From Nitrospirales bacterium (GTDB taxonomy: Bacteria; Nitrospirota; Nitrospiria; Nitrospirales; UBA8639): a stretch of 64,000 nucleotides of DNA. Positions 35,816 to 44,955 of the stretch are shown here, piece after piece (the stretch's first letter is position 1; every line of letters begins with the position of its first letter). The position numbers and the translations under genes were made by a program. The stretch is taken from positions 62,001 to 126,000 of the forward strand of contig JAJDBP010000031.1 in NCBI GenBank assembly GCA_029261295.1, given 5' to 3'. The notes under the pieces were generated by a model, which worked only from the letters and a program-made list of their open reading frames with translations, did no database searches and was not told the origin of the DNA.

Positions 35816-36956
35816 CCCTATTGTGAACGATGACCTGGGACTGTTGTTTCTCGTGAGTACCCTCCGCTCATCTCATATTCCCTTCCAGCTAAAAATTTGG
35901 GAATGGTTTCAACGACATTGCCCCTGGGTTTTGCAGGGCCTTTCTGTCATCTATGGTATGATTGTTCGAATTCGTCGGACGGCCTATCAACAGGCATGGC
36001 TCCCACGGCGGCGTTTACCCAAACCAGTTGTTAGTGTAGGAAATATCACAGTAGGGGGAACAGGGAAAACGCCATTTGTTATTTGGTTAGCCCAGCAACT
36101 GTCTGCCAAAGGTAAACGAGTCGCGATATTGAGCCGTGGGTATGGACGCCAGGACCCATCCAAAAACTTCATGGTGTCGGATGGGCAGAGCCAAATCAAA
36201 GAATGGCGGATATCTGGTGATGAGCCAACGATGATTGCTCAACGTTGTCCTTGGGCTATTGTGGCAGTGGGGCCGGATCGTTTCCATTTGGGGCAATGGG
36301 TATTGGAGCAAATACCCTGTGATTGTTTCATTTTAGACGATGGCTACCAGCATGTGTCGTTGTTTCGGGACCTTGATGTGGTGTTATTTGATGGAACAGA
36401 TTCCCAGGGGCTGTCGAACGTTTTGCCGGCAGGGCGATTGCGAGAACCCTTGGAAGCCACGAAAGGAGCCGGGGCTTTTATTTTCACACGGGCAGATTCT
36501 CATTCCTCAATCGAGCCTATTCAACAGCGTATTGAGGAGTCCTTAGGAAAGACGATAAGCCCCATTATTCTGAAATCGGTACCCAAGCAGGTTCAGCATC
36601 TTGTCACGGACCAGGTCCAACAATTGGAATTGTTATTGGCGTTCCCACTTTTGCTTGTGAGTGGGATAGGAAATCCCGGATCATTTCGAAATATGTTGGC
36701 AGATTATGGATCTGAGATATTAGAGGAAATTCTATTCTCAGATCATTGTGCGTATGGCCAGAATGAGGTCAACGTCATTCACCAAAAAATGAACCAATAT
36801 GAGAATGCCATCGTCATGACAACGGAAAAGGATGCGGTGAAACTAAGGGAATGGTTTACGAAAGAGGATCCAATATGGTTTCTCTCTACCGAATTAGAAT
36901 TCCTGCGGGGAGAACAAAAAATTTTGGAACTATTGGATCATGCCGGTTTTCTGTGA
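35805..36956 (+). CDS. lpxK: Tetraacyldisaccharide 4'-kinase
   Basis: LpxK phosphorylates the 4' position of the lipid A disaccharide. The 383-residue product has the P-loop in SVGNITVGGTGKTPFV (residues ~70-85), ILSRGYGR, DEPTMIAQR, FILDDGYQH, DVVLFDG and LPAGRLREPL, all family hallmarks, and ends with a TTEKDAVKL block. The start is a GTG at 35805, overlapping the waaA stop by 11 bp; a GTG 18 nt further on is an alternative. The N-terminus carries an extra ~45 residues before the usual hydrophobic segment, so the true start may be inside. Confidence 0.95.
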   Translation: MYLSPIVNDDLGLLFLVSTLRSSHIPFQLKIWEWFQRHCPWVLQGLSVIYGMIVRIRRTAYQQAWLPRRRLPKPVVSVGNITVGGTGKTPFVIWLAQQLSAKGKRVAILSRGYGRQDPSKNFMVSDGQSQIKEWRISGDEPTMIAQRCPWAIVAVGPDRFHLGQWVLEQIPCDCFILDDGYQHVSLFRDLDVVLFDGTDSQGLSNVLPAGRLREPLEATKGAGAFIFTRADSHSSIEPIQQRIEESLGKTISPIILKSVPKQVQHLVTDQVQQLELLLAFPLLLVSGIGNPGSFRNMLADYGSEILEEILFSDHCAYGQNEVNVIHQKMNQYENAIVMTTEKDAVKLREWFTKEDPIWFLSTELEFLRGEQKILELLDHAGFL

Positions 36957-36992
36957 ATGAGAAATGAAATTGGATTAAAAGAAACCTCATGA

Positions 36993-38105
36993 GTGCAACG
37001 TTTAATGATGAGCCGGATTTCCCCACAAAATATTCTTGTGCGTGTCCCTAATTGGATTGGGGATGCCGTCATGTGTTTGCCAGCGCTGATGGATTTGCGC
37101 GAGGGTTTTGATCAGGCAGACATGACTGTTTTAGCCAGGCCAACCATTGCTGAAATTTTGCGGGACCAATGTGGAATTAAGAATGTGTTGGTGTATGAAC
37201 ATCAAGCAGAGCATCAGGGTATTTTCGGACTGTTGAAGTTGAGTCGACTCATACGGGCAAGAGCCTTTGATACCGCTATACTTTTCCAAAATGCCTTTGA
37301 AGCAGCCTTTCTTGCCATGCTTTCCAGCATTCCAACACGAATTGGATATGCGACTGACGGGAGAAGTTGGCTGTTATCTCAAGCTGTTCCACTTCCTTTA
37401 GAACAATCCTTACACCATACGCACTATTATCAACAATTGGTACAAGCCATAACGCAAATCCCTTCAAAAGATCGTCTTCCGAAGTTAGTTGCCCCGTCTC
37501 ATAATCAGTTGCCCGGGTCGCCACAGTTGGCTGAACTGTATTCTTCATCCAAAACGTTATTTGTCGGGATTAATCCCGGTTCCATTTATGGTTCCGCTAA
37601 GCGTTGGGGTTCTTCTCGATTTGCAGAGGTTGGGGATCAAATTGTCGAACAAATTCAGAAAGAATATCCACAATATGCCACTGTCCGTTGTGTTCTTTTT
37701 GGAGGGAAAGGGGAGGAAGGTCTGGGAAGGGAAATTGCTAATCAGATGCGAACTCAGCCAATAATTTTATCGGGTAAGACCACGGTTCATGAGCTGATGG
37801 GTGGCCTCAGTCGTTGTGCGGTGTTGGTGACGAATGATACGGGGCCGATGCATATGGCTCAAGCCCTTGGCGTACCGGTTGTGGCTATTTTTGGTTCAAC
37901 CGATCCGAAAACGACTCAACCGGTAGGGGAGAGCTCCTATGTCATTCGAGAGCAGGTGCGTTGTTCACCCTGCTTACTGAGAGCATGCCCTATTGATCAC
38001 CGCTGTATGACCAACGTGTCTACCAATCAAGTCGTTGGGACGATCATGGGACAGATGGACGAAATTTTGACATGTTATGCCGCTAAAGAATCTGTTGACT
38101 CATGA
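36993..38105 (+). CDS. waaF: ADP-heptose:LPS heptosyltransferase II
   Basis: WaaF (GT9) adds the second heptose of the inner core. The ~370-residue product begins ILVRVPNWIGDAVMCLPAL, the WaaF-type signature. It contains GINPGSIYGSAKRWGSSRFAEV, LFGGKGEEGLGREI and TNDTGPMHMAQALGVPVVAIFGSTDP, the donor-site block with the SPC-type cysteines (CSPCLLRACPIDHRCM) near the end. The start is probably GTG 36993 or ATG 37005. It overlaps gmhB by 4 bp (ATGA), which ties heptose transfer to ADP-heptose synthesis. Confidence 0.94.
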   Translation: MQRLMMSRISPQNILVRVPNWIGDAVMCLPALMDLREGFDQADMTVLARPTIAEILRDQCGIKNVLVYEHQAEHQGIFGLLKLSRLIRARAFDTAILFQNAFEAAFLAMLSSIPTRIGYATDGRSWLLSQAVPLPLEQSLHHTHYYQQLVQAITQIPSKDRLPKLVAPSHNQLPGSPQLAELYSSSKTLFVGINPGSIYGSAKRWGSSRFAEVGDQIVEQIQKEYPQYATVRCVLFGGKGEEGLGREIANQMRTQPIILSGKTTVHELMGGLSRCAVLVTNDTGPMHMAQALGVPVVAIFGSTDPKTTQPVGESSYVIREQVRCSPCLLRACPIDHRCMTNVSTNQVVGTIMGQMDEILTCYAAKESVDS

Positions 38106-38698
38106 AAAACTCAATCCCACGGAATGTTGCGGTATTTGTCGATCGGGATGGAACCTTAAATGAGGATCATGGCTATGTGACCTCCCCAGAACAATTGGTG
38201 TTATTTCCCGGTGTTCCAAAAGCACTTGGTCGTTTAAATCAATTGGGGGTCCGGGTTATCCTTGTTACCAATCAATCAGCCATTGGCCGTGGCTTCATGA
38301 CGGCTCAGGATTTTCAAGGAATTCAACAAAAACTCACAAACCTTCTTCTGGTCCATGATGCGACAATTGATGCTGTCTTTTTTTGCCCCCACCATCCCAA
38401 AGAGGAGTGTGTCTGTCGTAAACCGAATATCGCCATGATTCAACAAGCGGCAGAACAGTTTACCCTTGATTTGTCTGTGTGTTATTTCGTTGGCGATAAG
38501 TCAAGTGATCTGGAAGCAGCCCACAAGGCAGGATCCTTAGGTGTCTTGGTGATGTCCAGTGAATATAGTACGGCTGCTTTGAGGGCCAGGGATCATGGGA
38601 AATTTCCCATTGCTCATGTGGCAGAATCATTTGTGCAGGCTATCGATTGGATTGAAGGAGATTTGGTGGAACGGTATCAACGTTCGCCAGGAAAATAA
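38102..38698 (+). CDS. gmhB: D-glycero-beta-D-manno-heptose 1,7-bisphosphate 7-phosphatase
   Basis: GmhB is a HAD phosphatase in ADP-heptose synthesis. The 198-residue product has the HAD motif I FVDRDGTLN (nucleophile and acid/base Asp), ILVTNQSAIGRG (motif II), the zinc-binding loop CPHHPKEECVCRKP (Cys/His set), and VGDKSSDLEAAHKAGSLGVLV (motif IV). It has the normal family length. Translation is coupled to waaF through the ATGA overlap. Confidence 0.95.
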   Translation: MKNSIPRNVAVFVDRDGTLNEDHGYVTSPEQLVLFPGVPKALGRLNQLGVRVILVTNQSAIGRGFMTAQDFQGIQQKLTNLLLVHDATIDAVFFCPHHPKEECVCRKPNIAMIQQAAEQFTLDLSVCYFVGDKSSDLEAAHKAGSLGVLVMSSEYSTAALRARDHGKFPIAHVAESFVQAIDWIEGDLVERYQRSPGK

Positions 38699-38735
38699 AA
38701 TTGACCATTTCTGGAGTAAGAAGCGTGAGAGGTTT

Positions 38736-39791
38736 ATGAACATTTCTCCCCGGCGAATTTTGGTCATCAAGCTCAGTTCGTTAGGTGATATTGTTCACAC
38801 GCTTCCTGCGGTGGCTGCCCTCCGCCAACGATATTCCTCCGCTCATATTTCTTGGCTTGTGAAAACACAATGGGCATCGATTTTGGAAGGGAATCCGGAT
38901 GTCAATGAGGTTGTGCACATTGATTTTTCTTGGAGAAATTGGCCGACACTCGTCTCTATTCTGAGACGACAACCGTACGATCTCATTATAGATTTCCAAG
39001 GACTTTTTCGTACTGGACTGATAGGGATGCTTTCCGGTGCTACTATGCGCGTAGGGTTTGCACGAGCCAGAGAAGGGGCGCCGTGGATGTATACGCATCG
39101 TGTTTCTTTGCCAAAAGATCGAGAAACGTCGTGGCGGCTCTTAGAGATTCATGCGGTTGATCGAAATTTGGCGATTGCGGAATTTCTAAGTGCGGATACT
39201 TCTCGCCCGACTTTTCATTTTCCCGCATTGGCAGAAGATCAACATTCTATTAATGAGATATTGAATAATGCACAAGTCGAAAAACACCAAAAATTGATTG
39301 CTTTGGCCCCCTGGAGTCGTTCTGCCTTAAAATCTTGGCCCCTGGATCGGTTTGTCCAGTTAGCTGATGAGCTGGTACGGATACCGAATCTTCGTGTGGT
39401 GGTTTTAGGTGGACCAACCGATGGTCCATCTGCGAAGGAGTTTCGTTATTTAGAGTCTCACGGACTTGTCAGCTTGGTTGGAAAACTTTCTCTTCGTCAA
39501 TTGCCTGAAATGTTGCAAAAAATGAAGCTTGTTGTTGGCAATGACTCATCACTGATTCACCTGGCTGCAGGTGTCGGGACACGCGTGCTGGGGATTTTTG
39601 GACCGACCCAACCCAAAGCCACTGGCCCCTATCCATTATCGGAACATCTGATTCGACGGACTGAGCTCGCGTGTAGCCCCTGTGGGCAACGAGTATGTCG
39701 TCATTCCCAGTACTTGGAATGCTTGCAATCTATTTCTGTCGGTTCCCTTTTAGAAATCATTCGCGAAACGTTGACCTGCCCTTCGAAATGA
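38736..39791 (+). CDS. waaC: LPS heptosyltransferase I-like (GT9)
   Basis: The ~351-residue GT9 enzyme begins ILVIKLSSLGDIVHTLPAVAALRQ, which closely follows the WaaC (heptosyltransferase I) signature. It contains LIIDFQGLFRTGLIGMLSG, IALAPWSRSALKSWPLDRFVQLA, and VGNDSSLIHLAAGVGTRVLGIFGPT near the C-terminus; the usual DTGPMH is replaced by DSSLIH, as often in WaaC. The start is ATG 38736, just before the signature, although the frame is open further upstream inside gmhB. WaaC transfers the first heptose to Kdo. Together with waaF and gmhB it forms the inner-core module. Confidence 0.88.
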   Translation: MNISPRRILVIKLSSLGDIVHTLPAVAALRQRYSSAHISWLVKTQWASILEGNPDVNEVVHIDFSWRNWPTLVSILRRQPYDLIIDFQGLFRTGLIGMLSGATMRVGFARAREGAPWMYTHRVSLPKDRETSWRLLEIHAVDRNLAIAEFLSADTSRPTFHFPALAEDQHSINEILNNAQVEKHQKLIALAPWSRSALKSWPLDRFVQLADELVRIPNLRVVVLGGPTDGPSAKEFRYLESHGLVSLVGKLSLRQLPEMLQKMKLVVGNDSSLIHLAAGVGTRVLGIFGPTQPKATGPYPLSEHLIRRTELACSPCGQRVCRHSQYLECLQSISVGSLLEIIRETLTCPSK

Positions 39792-39857
39792 CGAACAAAT
39801 TTTGGTGAGCGAGCTGCGATGTTGAGCCAGGTTAGCCGTTAGGGAGGAACACGAGTT

Positions 39858-40628
39858 TTGGCTGGTCCCGACATGCCACGAAAAATTTCGGCTGTAGTCA
39901 TTGCGTATAACGATGCTCCCAATATGCGACGGTGTTTGGATAGTTTGCATTGGGTGGATGAAATTATTGTCGTTGATTCGAATAGTACTGATGGCACAAC
40001 TGAGATTTGCTTGGAATATACCAACCAGGTTTTTCACTATCCCTTTCAGGGCTTCGGTGCATTGCGCAACCAGGCCATTACTCACGCGGAACATGATTGG
40101 ATTTTTAGTTTAGATACGGATGAATGGGCCACCTCGGAAATTCAGCAAGAAATTAAAAACCTGTTGATTCATGATCCACCGGCACAGGCGTATTTGGTTC
40201 CACGAAAGAATTACTTCTTAGGTCATTGGATCAAACATTGTGGATGGTACCCAGACTATCGTCAGCCGCAATTGTTTCATAAAGCCCATATGCGCTATCG
40301 AGAAGATCTGGTCCATGAGGGATTTGAGGTATCAGGAAAGACAGGTGTTCTTCAGTCACATGTCGAACAGATTCCTTTTCGAAATCTCGATCAGTATTTT
40401 CAAAAAATGGAGAGATATTCTACTTTGAGGGCTCAAGTGATGCATTCAGAAGGGCGACGTTTTCGTGCCCATCAATTGTTTTCGCATCCTTTGTTTACCT
40501 TTTTTAAAATGTTTGTTCTTCGAGGAGGGGTTTTCGATCGAAAGCCTGGCCTCATACTTTCTATCCTTTATGCTTACTATGCCTTTGTGAAGTATGCCAA
40601 GTTGTGGGAATGCCAGGTGAAAAGGTAG
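39858..40628 (+). CDS. Glycosyltransferase family 2, WaaE/KdtX-like
   Basis: The ~256-residue single-domain GT2 enzyme resembles the core beta-glucosyltransferase group (WaaE/KdtX). It has ISAVVIAYNDAPNMRRCLDSL at the start, WVDEIIVVDSNSTDGTTEI, FSLDTDEWATSEI (the DxD-type motif), and GHWIKHCGWYPDYRQPQLFHK. A TTG at 39858 has a good GGAGG site 9 nt upstream; ATG 39873 is the alternative. It is the first of two adjacent paralogous enzymes. It probably extends the heptose core. The acceptor is not known. Confidence 0.87.
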   Translation: MAGPDMPRKISAVVIAYNDAPNMRRCLDSLHWVDEIIVVDSNSTDGTTEICLEYTNQVFHYPFQGFGALRNQAITHAEHDWIFSLDTDEWATSEIQQEIKNLLIHDPPAQAYLVPRKNYFLGHWIKHCGWYPDYRQPQLFHKAHMRYREDLVHEGFEVSGKTGVLQSHVEQIPFRNLDQYFQKMERYSTLRAQVMHSEGRRFRAHQLFSHPLFTFFKMFVLRGGVFDRKPGLILSILYAYYAFVKYAKLWECQVKR

Positions 40629-40714
40629 AGGGATTTTCTCTACTTTAAGTTTTTGTGAGGGTTGAAATTTTGTAATGACCAATACCTTAATGGAGAAAAG
40701 GTGGTAATGAGTTC

Positions 40715-41503
40715 ATGAATTCCTTTTCCCTTTCCACAATAATCATTACGAAAAATGAAGAACAGAATATTGAAGAATGTCTTCAGAGTGTGGATTGGGT
40801 TCAACAGATTCAGGTTGTTGATGCGGAAAGTGCCGATCGGACCATAGAATTGGCTCGGCTCTATACACAAGACGTCATTGTCAGACCCTGGGAGGGGTAT
40901 GGCCCCCAAAAAAATTATGGCATTCAACAAGCCACGGGTGATTGGATCCTCATCCTTGATGCTGATGAGAGAGTTTCTCCTGAATTGGCGAAGGAAATTC
41001 AAGAAAGATTACAGTCTTGGATGGCGCATGACCCGGTCGCCTATCGTATACCCCGCCGAAATATATTTTATGGTGCCTGGGTTCGATGGGGTGGAGCCTA
41101 TCCCGATCCCCAAATTCGCCTTTTTCGAAAGGGAAAAGCCACCTATAATGATGTCGAGATTCATGAAAACTTAATCGTCGAAGGTCGAATTGGGAATCTG
41201 GAAGGATTTTTACTGCATTACACGGAGCGCCAGATTGCAGATCATTTTCGCAAGTTTTCTTTATACATTACTCTTGCCGCCAAAGAACGTGGGAAATTTA
41301 CAAGCAATGTTCATTGGTGGCATCTTCTCCTGAATCCCTTGGTGACGTTTACCAAGAAATATTTTTTAAAACAGGGATTTCGTGATGGTATTCGTGGAGT
41401 AATTTATGCGGGGTTTGCGAGTATGTATACATTTGGAAAATATGCAAAATTATGGGAATTGAAATGTGAGAACTCACAAATACCTCCTTCAGAACGCACG
41501 TGA
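40715..41503 (+). CDS. Glycosyltransferase family 2, WaaE/KdtX-like (paralog of the previous gene)
   Basis: The 262-residue protein shares its layout with the preceding gene: LSTIIITKNEEQNIEECLQSV, WVQQIQVVDAESADRTIEL, ILILDADERVSPELAKEIQ (DxD-type motif in LDADE), and GAWVRWGGAYPDPQIRLFRKG. The C-terminal part has GFRDGIRGVIYAGFASMYTFGKYAKLWEL, like the KPGLILSILYAYYAFVKYAKLWE of the neighbour, a probable membrane-associating helix. The two arose by duplication. It probably adds another core sugar. Confidence 0.87.
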   Translation: MNSFSLSTIIITKNEEQNIEECLQSVDWVQQIQVVDAESADRTIELARLYTQDVIVRPWEGYGPQKNYGIQQATGDWILILDADERVSPELAKEIQERLQSWMAHDPVAYRIPRRNIFYGAWVRWGGAYPDPQIRLFRKGKATYNDVEIHENLIVEGRIGNLEGFLLHYTERQIADHFRKFSLYITLAAKERGKFTSNVHWWHLLLNPLVTFTKKYFLKQGFRDGIRGVIYAGFASMYTFGKYAKLWELKCENSQIPPSERT

Positions 41504-41583
41504 GGGTGTTTCCAGGAAAAATCATTTTTGAGTTTGGCTGACCATTTCATGAAGCGGCACATATTTTAACTGGGTATTGTGGA

Positions 41584-42717
41584 ATGGCACAGTTTCCTAA
41601 CAAGGGGATAAGAGTTCTCTATCTCCATGGAGTGGCTCAAATTGGAGGCGCAGAGAGAGAATTGTTGTCATGGTTGGAATTCTTAGATCGGAAACGATTT
41701 GAACCTTACGTGGTTTGTCCATCCAATGGTCCGTTAATTACAGAATTGGAGAAATTGCACATCCCCCATATTTCCTTTTCTTTTCCAGCATGGAGGAAAT
41801 TGTTCCACATATTTTTGCGACCGTTTGCCGTCTATAAATTAATGAGTATTATTCGGCGATGGAATATTGACCTATTGCATGTGAATGATTATTGGTGGGC
41901 TCCGCTCGGAATTTTGGCTGGGCGATTCACGGGCCGTCCATGTCTCATCCATGTCAGACAAGAAATTGAACCACGAAAGGTTTCACAATATTGGTTGGAC
42001 AAGGGAAATTTGGTTGTCCCAGTTTCAAAAAGCATTGGAAACGTCCTGAAGGATGCCGGTGTTTCACCAAAAAACATTCAAGTGCTTCTGAGTGGCGTTG
42101 GAGCAAGGAAGGACCCCATTTCCCCCTTACCATTGGAGACCTTGGCCGTCCTGCAGCAAATAAAAGGGCAACCTGTTATGGGAACCGTCGCCAATCTCTT
42201 CCCAAGGAAAGGGCTACAATATCTTGTAGAAGCCATGGGCCAGGTTAAAGAATTGTTTCCGAATATTTTTTTAGTGATTGTAGGGACGGGTGATGATGAA
42301 TATGAACGTCACTTACGAACGCAAGTCGAATCTCTGGGATTGACCAATCAAGTACTCTTTGCTGGGTTTCAAGCGAATCCAGAAATCTTTATTTCACAGT
42401 TTGATATTTTTGTTCTCCCTTCCGTTCTGGAAGGACTTGGGATCGTATTGCTAGAGGCCATGACTTTAGGTAAGCCTATTGTTGCCACTACCGTTGGAGG
42501 GATTCCGGAAATTGTTCAACATGAAAAAACAGGATTATTAGTTAAGCCGGCCGATGTGGATGATTTATGCCGAGCGCTCCTCACTTTATGCCAGAACCCT
42601 GCTATATGTCAGCGTATGGGGGAAGAAGCAAAGAACCGTGTGGCAGAAACTTTTTCTCGTACACGCATGATGGAAGGATTATATCATGCATATGAAAGCC
42701 GGCCTGTGAGCCGTTAG
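41584..42717 (+). CDS. Glycosyltransferase family 4 (group 1)
   Basis: The 377-residue GT-B enzyme starts RVLYLHGVAQIGGAERELLSWLEFL, the typical GG.E motif of GT4. It continues with LLHVNDYWWAPLG and VVPVSKSIGNVLKDAGV. The donor-site half is GTVANLFPRKGLQYLVEAMGQ, FAGFQANPEIFISQFDIFVLPSVLEGLGIVLLEAMTLGKPIVATTVGGIPEIV (the EGLG.V..EAM E-x7-E motif). It is a retaining sugar transferase, probably adding a core or O-chain sugar. The gene is in the middle of the core cluster. Confidence 0.9.
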   Translation: MAQFPNKGIRVLYLHGVAQIGGAERELLSWLEFLDRKRFEPYVVCPSNGPLITELEKLHIPHISFSFPAWRKLFHIFLRPFAVYKLMSIIRRWNIDLLHVNDYWWAPLGILAGRFTGRPCLIHVRQEIEPRKVSQYWLDKGNLVVPVSKSIGNVLKDAGVSPKNIQVLLSGVGARKDPISPLPLETLAVLQQIKGQPVMGTVANLFPRKGLQYLVEAMGQVKELFPNIFLVIVGTGDDEYERHLRTQVESLGLTNQVLFAGFQANPEIFISQFDIFVLPSVLEGLGIVLLEAMTLGKPIVATTVGGIPEIVQHEKTGLLVKPADVDDLCRALLTLCQNPAICQRMGEEAKNRVAETFSRTRMMEGLYHAYESRPVSR

Positions 42718-42751
42718 GTGGTTGTGACGAAATGGTTATGGACCGTGGAGT

Positions 42752-43855
42752 ATGGCTGACAATTATTTTGATGTTTCTCGGACCCCAATGCATTTAGGTC
42801 AAGAATTGCAACCGCGTATTTTAATTATTGCGATTCGTGTCATCGGCGATGTTGTTCTGATTACCCCTCTCCTGACTCTTTTGAAGAAGGCCTATCCAAA
42901 CGGCTATTGTGCGGTTCTTGTTGATGAATCAACCTCGAAAGTCCTGCTGAATAATCCGTCAATTAACCGTCTCATCGTTATTAATCGCGCAAAATCACAA
43001 CAGGAACCCTGCTGGAAGCGAGGAAGAAATTGGCTTCATCTTGTTCGTGATTTAAGAAAAGAGCAATTTGATGTGGTGCTGGATTTATTTAGTGGACCAC
43101 GAAGTGCCGTTCTCACATATTTTTCTGGTGCGGCAAAACGGTATGGGGAAGATTTCAGGAAACATGGACGGGGGTTTCTTTATAGTCATCCCATTAAAAT
43201 CAAACGTGATAGAAACCATCTCATTGAACAAAAATTAGAACTGGTGCAGACATTGGTTGGAGATGCCACGCTGGAAGCCGGCCCTTTAGAATTGTATGTG
43301 ACGGACAAAGAAGAGGATGATGGACGGCGTTTGTTGGGGAACCCCCCCAATGGCTATTTGCCCAGAATAGGATTGATCCCAAGCGCGGGCTCTCAATGGC
43401 GGGTCTGGCCGTCGGAGCGATTTGCCGAAATTGGGGATGCACTTTCTCGAAGCTATGGAGCGCAAATTGTATTGTTGGGTGGTCATGACGACATGTCCCT
43501 TTGTCATTCTATTAGCGATCGCATGCAGACGAAGTCGTTAGATCTTTCTGGCCAAACGAGCTTGCGTGAGCTAATTGCGGTGTTAGCCCGATTGGACTTG
43601 GTGATTTCGAATGTCACCGGCCCGATGCATCTGGCTTCAGCTTTGCCCAGGCCGAAAGTCATTGGGTTATACGGGGCAGCAGACACGGTTCAATATGCGC
43701 CATGGAGCAAGAATACTTGGATGCTGACCAAGGGGACAAAGAATGATGCCTATTGGAATCAGGTTAATTATCAAAAAGATTATGAGTATTTATGCCGTAT
43801 AACGGTAGCTGATGTGATGGACTTAGCGCAGAAGCTTTTGACAATTTCAAAATAA
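42752..43855 (+). CDS. Glycosyltransferase family 9 (heptosyltransferase-like)
   Basis: The 367-residue product begins ILIIAIRVIGDVVLITPLLTLLKKAYP, the GT9 start with the R..GD pattern, and has DVVLDLFSGPRSAVLTYFSGAAKRYG. IGLIPSAGSQWRVWPSERFAEIGDAL follows, with the donor block ISNVTGPMHLASALPRPKVIGLYGAADTVQYAPW near the end. The conserved Asp of NDTGPMH is replaced by Val (SNVTGPMH), which may affect donor binding. It resembles the GT9 gene at 44942. The transferred sugar is unknown. Confidence 0.86.
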   Translation: MADNYFDVSRTPMHLGQELQPRILIIAIRVIGDVVLITPLLTLLKKAYPNGYCAVLVDESTSKVLLNNPSINRLIVINRAKSQQEPCWKRGRNWLHLVRDLRKEQFDVVLDLFSGPRSAVLTYFSGAAKRYGEDFRKHGRGFLYSHPIKIKRDRNHLIEQKLELVQTLVGDATLEAGPLELYVTDKEEDDGRRLLGNPPNGYLPRIGLIPSAGSQWRVWPSERFAEIGDALSRSYGAQIVLLGGHDDMSLCHSISDRMQTKSLDLSGQTSLRELIAVLARLDLVISNVTGPMHLASALPRPKVIGLYGAADTVQYAPWSKNTWMLTKGTKNDAYWNQVNYQKDYEYLCRITVADVMDLAQKLLTISK

Positions 43856-43922
43856 ATGGTGAATCTCAGTAGCCCGACTCAAGACCGGGAGCCCTCTATC
43901 TACACTATTCGGGAATGATGAA

Positions 43923-44228
43923 ATGAAGTGGTTGGGGTCGTGGATTTTTTGGGTGATATTTGCCGCAGGTTGTGCTGTGTTTTTTCTTCCCAAATTTCCT
44001 TATTATCAAGTTTGGATGCCCTATGGGTATGATTTGGGAGGGATAGCACTCGTGATATTGTATCTCTCAATAGGGTTTGGAAGCCTTGGATTCTATGGCC
44101 TAATGGGTTGGCTGACCTCTACGCCAACGAACCATTTTTCTTTGAAGGTTGGGACTGCCGGATTGGGTCTTGCCGTGGGTTTAATTTGCTGTTATTTGAA
44201 ATTAATGGATCTTACTCCTACCGTGTGA
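43923..44228 (+). CDS. Small membrane protein of the LPS core cluster
   Basis: The 101-residue protein contains three hydrophobic segments (~5-22, ~38-62, ~74-92), so it should be an inner-membrane protein. I recognise no family. The next gene starts 1 bp after its stop, so the two are almost certainly co-translated. Their position between two GT9 genes suggests a role in LPS assembly, for instance a lipid carrier or flippase helper, but the sequence does not show which. Confidence 0.6.
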   Translation: MKWLGSWIFWVIFAAGCAVFFLPKFPYYQVWMPYGYDLGGIALVILYLSIGFGSLGFYGLMGWLTSTPTNHFSLKVGTAGLGLAVGLICCYLKLMDLTPTV

Positions 44229-44229
44229 C

Positions 44230-44955
44230 ATGAAAAGTATTCTGAATTCTATTCGATGGCCTTTACCAACTCACAACGGGAATGAGCCACCAATTCAAAA
44301 ATTATGGTGGTGGCAAACGTGTCTTCAAGTCATAGGTGTTTGTGGGGTGATGGTTGTGTTGATCAAATTAGGAAGTGGCCTTCAAGGTTGGAGCGAGGTG
44401 GTCGCCTCAGAAAACGGGCCCGTGGAACGGATCAGTGCGGCCGTGTGGTTTATGGCATTCACATGGTCGTTTATGGCTGGGTGGTGTGATAGGGTTTTTC
44501 GGATAGAATGGTTGCTCATCTCGCCTATTTTTTTACTGTTTGGATTACGTGAGCTAGATGCCCATGTTTGGGCTACAGGTTGGAACCTGGACAAATTTGC
44601 TAATTATTGGAACCCACAATTTCCATTAACTGAAAAAATCGTAGTCTTAACCTTGATGGTTCTGCCCTGTGTGGGAGTTGGAGTCCTGCTCTGTATACGG
44701 TTCTGGTCGGCTATTGGGCCTGCTTGGAGGAGAGGGAGCCTGTGGTTGGGACATGTAATTTTCGTTGGGATTTTATTGGCCATTTGCTTAGCCCTAGATA
44801 AAATTGGGGCGTATACCTTACCCTATTTGGGGATTGGTACTTCGGGGCAAGTCTTCTTTATGATGATCGAAGAGTTCTTGGAAATGGTGTTAGCCGTGTT
44901 TGCTTTTGTATCTATCTGGCCATACTTACAGGAGGCCTTCAATGGGATTGATTAA
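44230..44955 (+). CDS. Polytopic membrane protein of unknown function
   Basis: The 241-residue protein has about six hydrophobic segments. Acidic residues sit close to the membrane: ENGPVERISA, LRELDAH and MMIEEFLEM. These look conserved-type motifs, with a possible metal or substrate site of Glu/Asp/His, but I do not recognise the family. It starts 1 bp after the preceding small membrane gene and ends 14 bp inside the next GT9 gene. The pair may form one membrane unit. Confidence 0.6.
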   Translation: MKSILNSIRWPLPTHNGNEPPIQKLWWWQTCLQVIGVCGVMVVLIKLGSGLQGWSEVVASENGPVERISAAVWFMAFTWSFMAGWCDRVFRIEWLLISPIFLLFGLRELDAHVWATGWNLDKFANYWNPQFPLTEKIVVLTLMVLPCVGVGVLLCIRFWSAIGPAWRRGSLWLGHVIFVGILLAICLALDKIGAYTLPYLGIGTSGQVFFMMIEEFLEMVLAVFAFVSIWPYLQEAFNGID

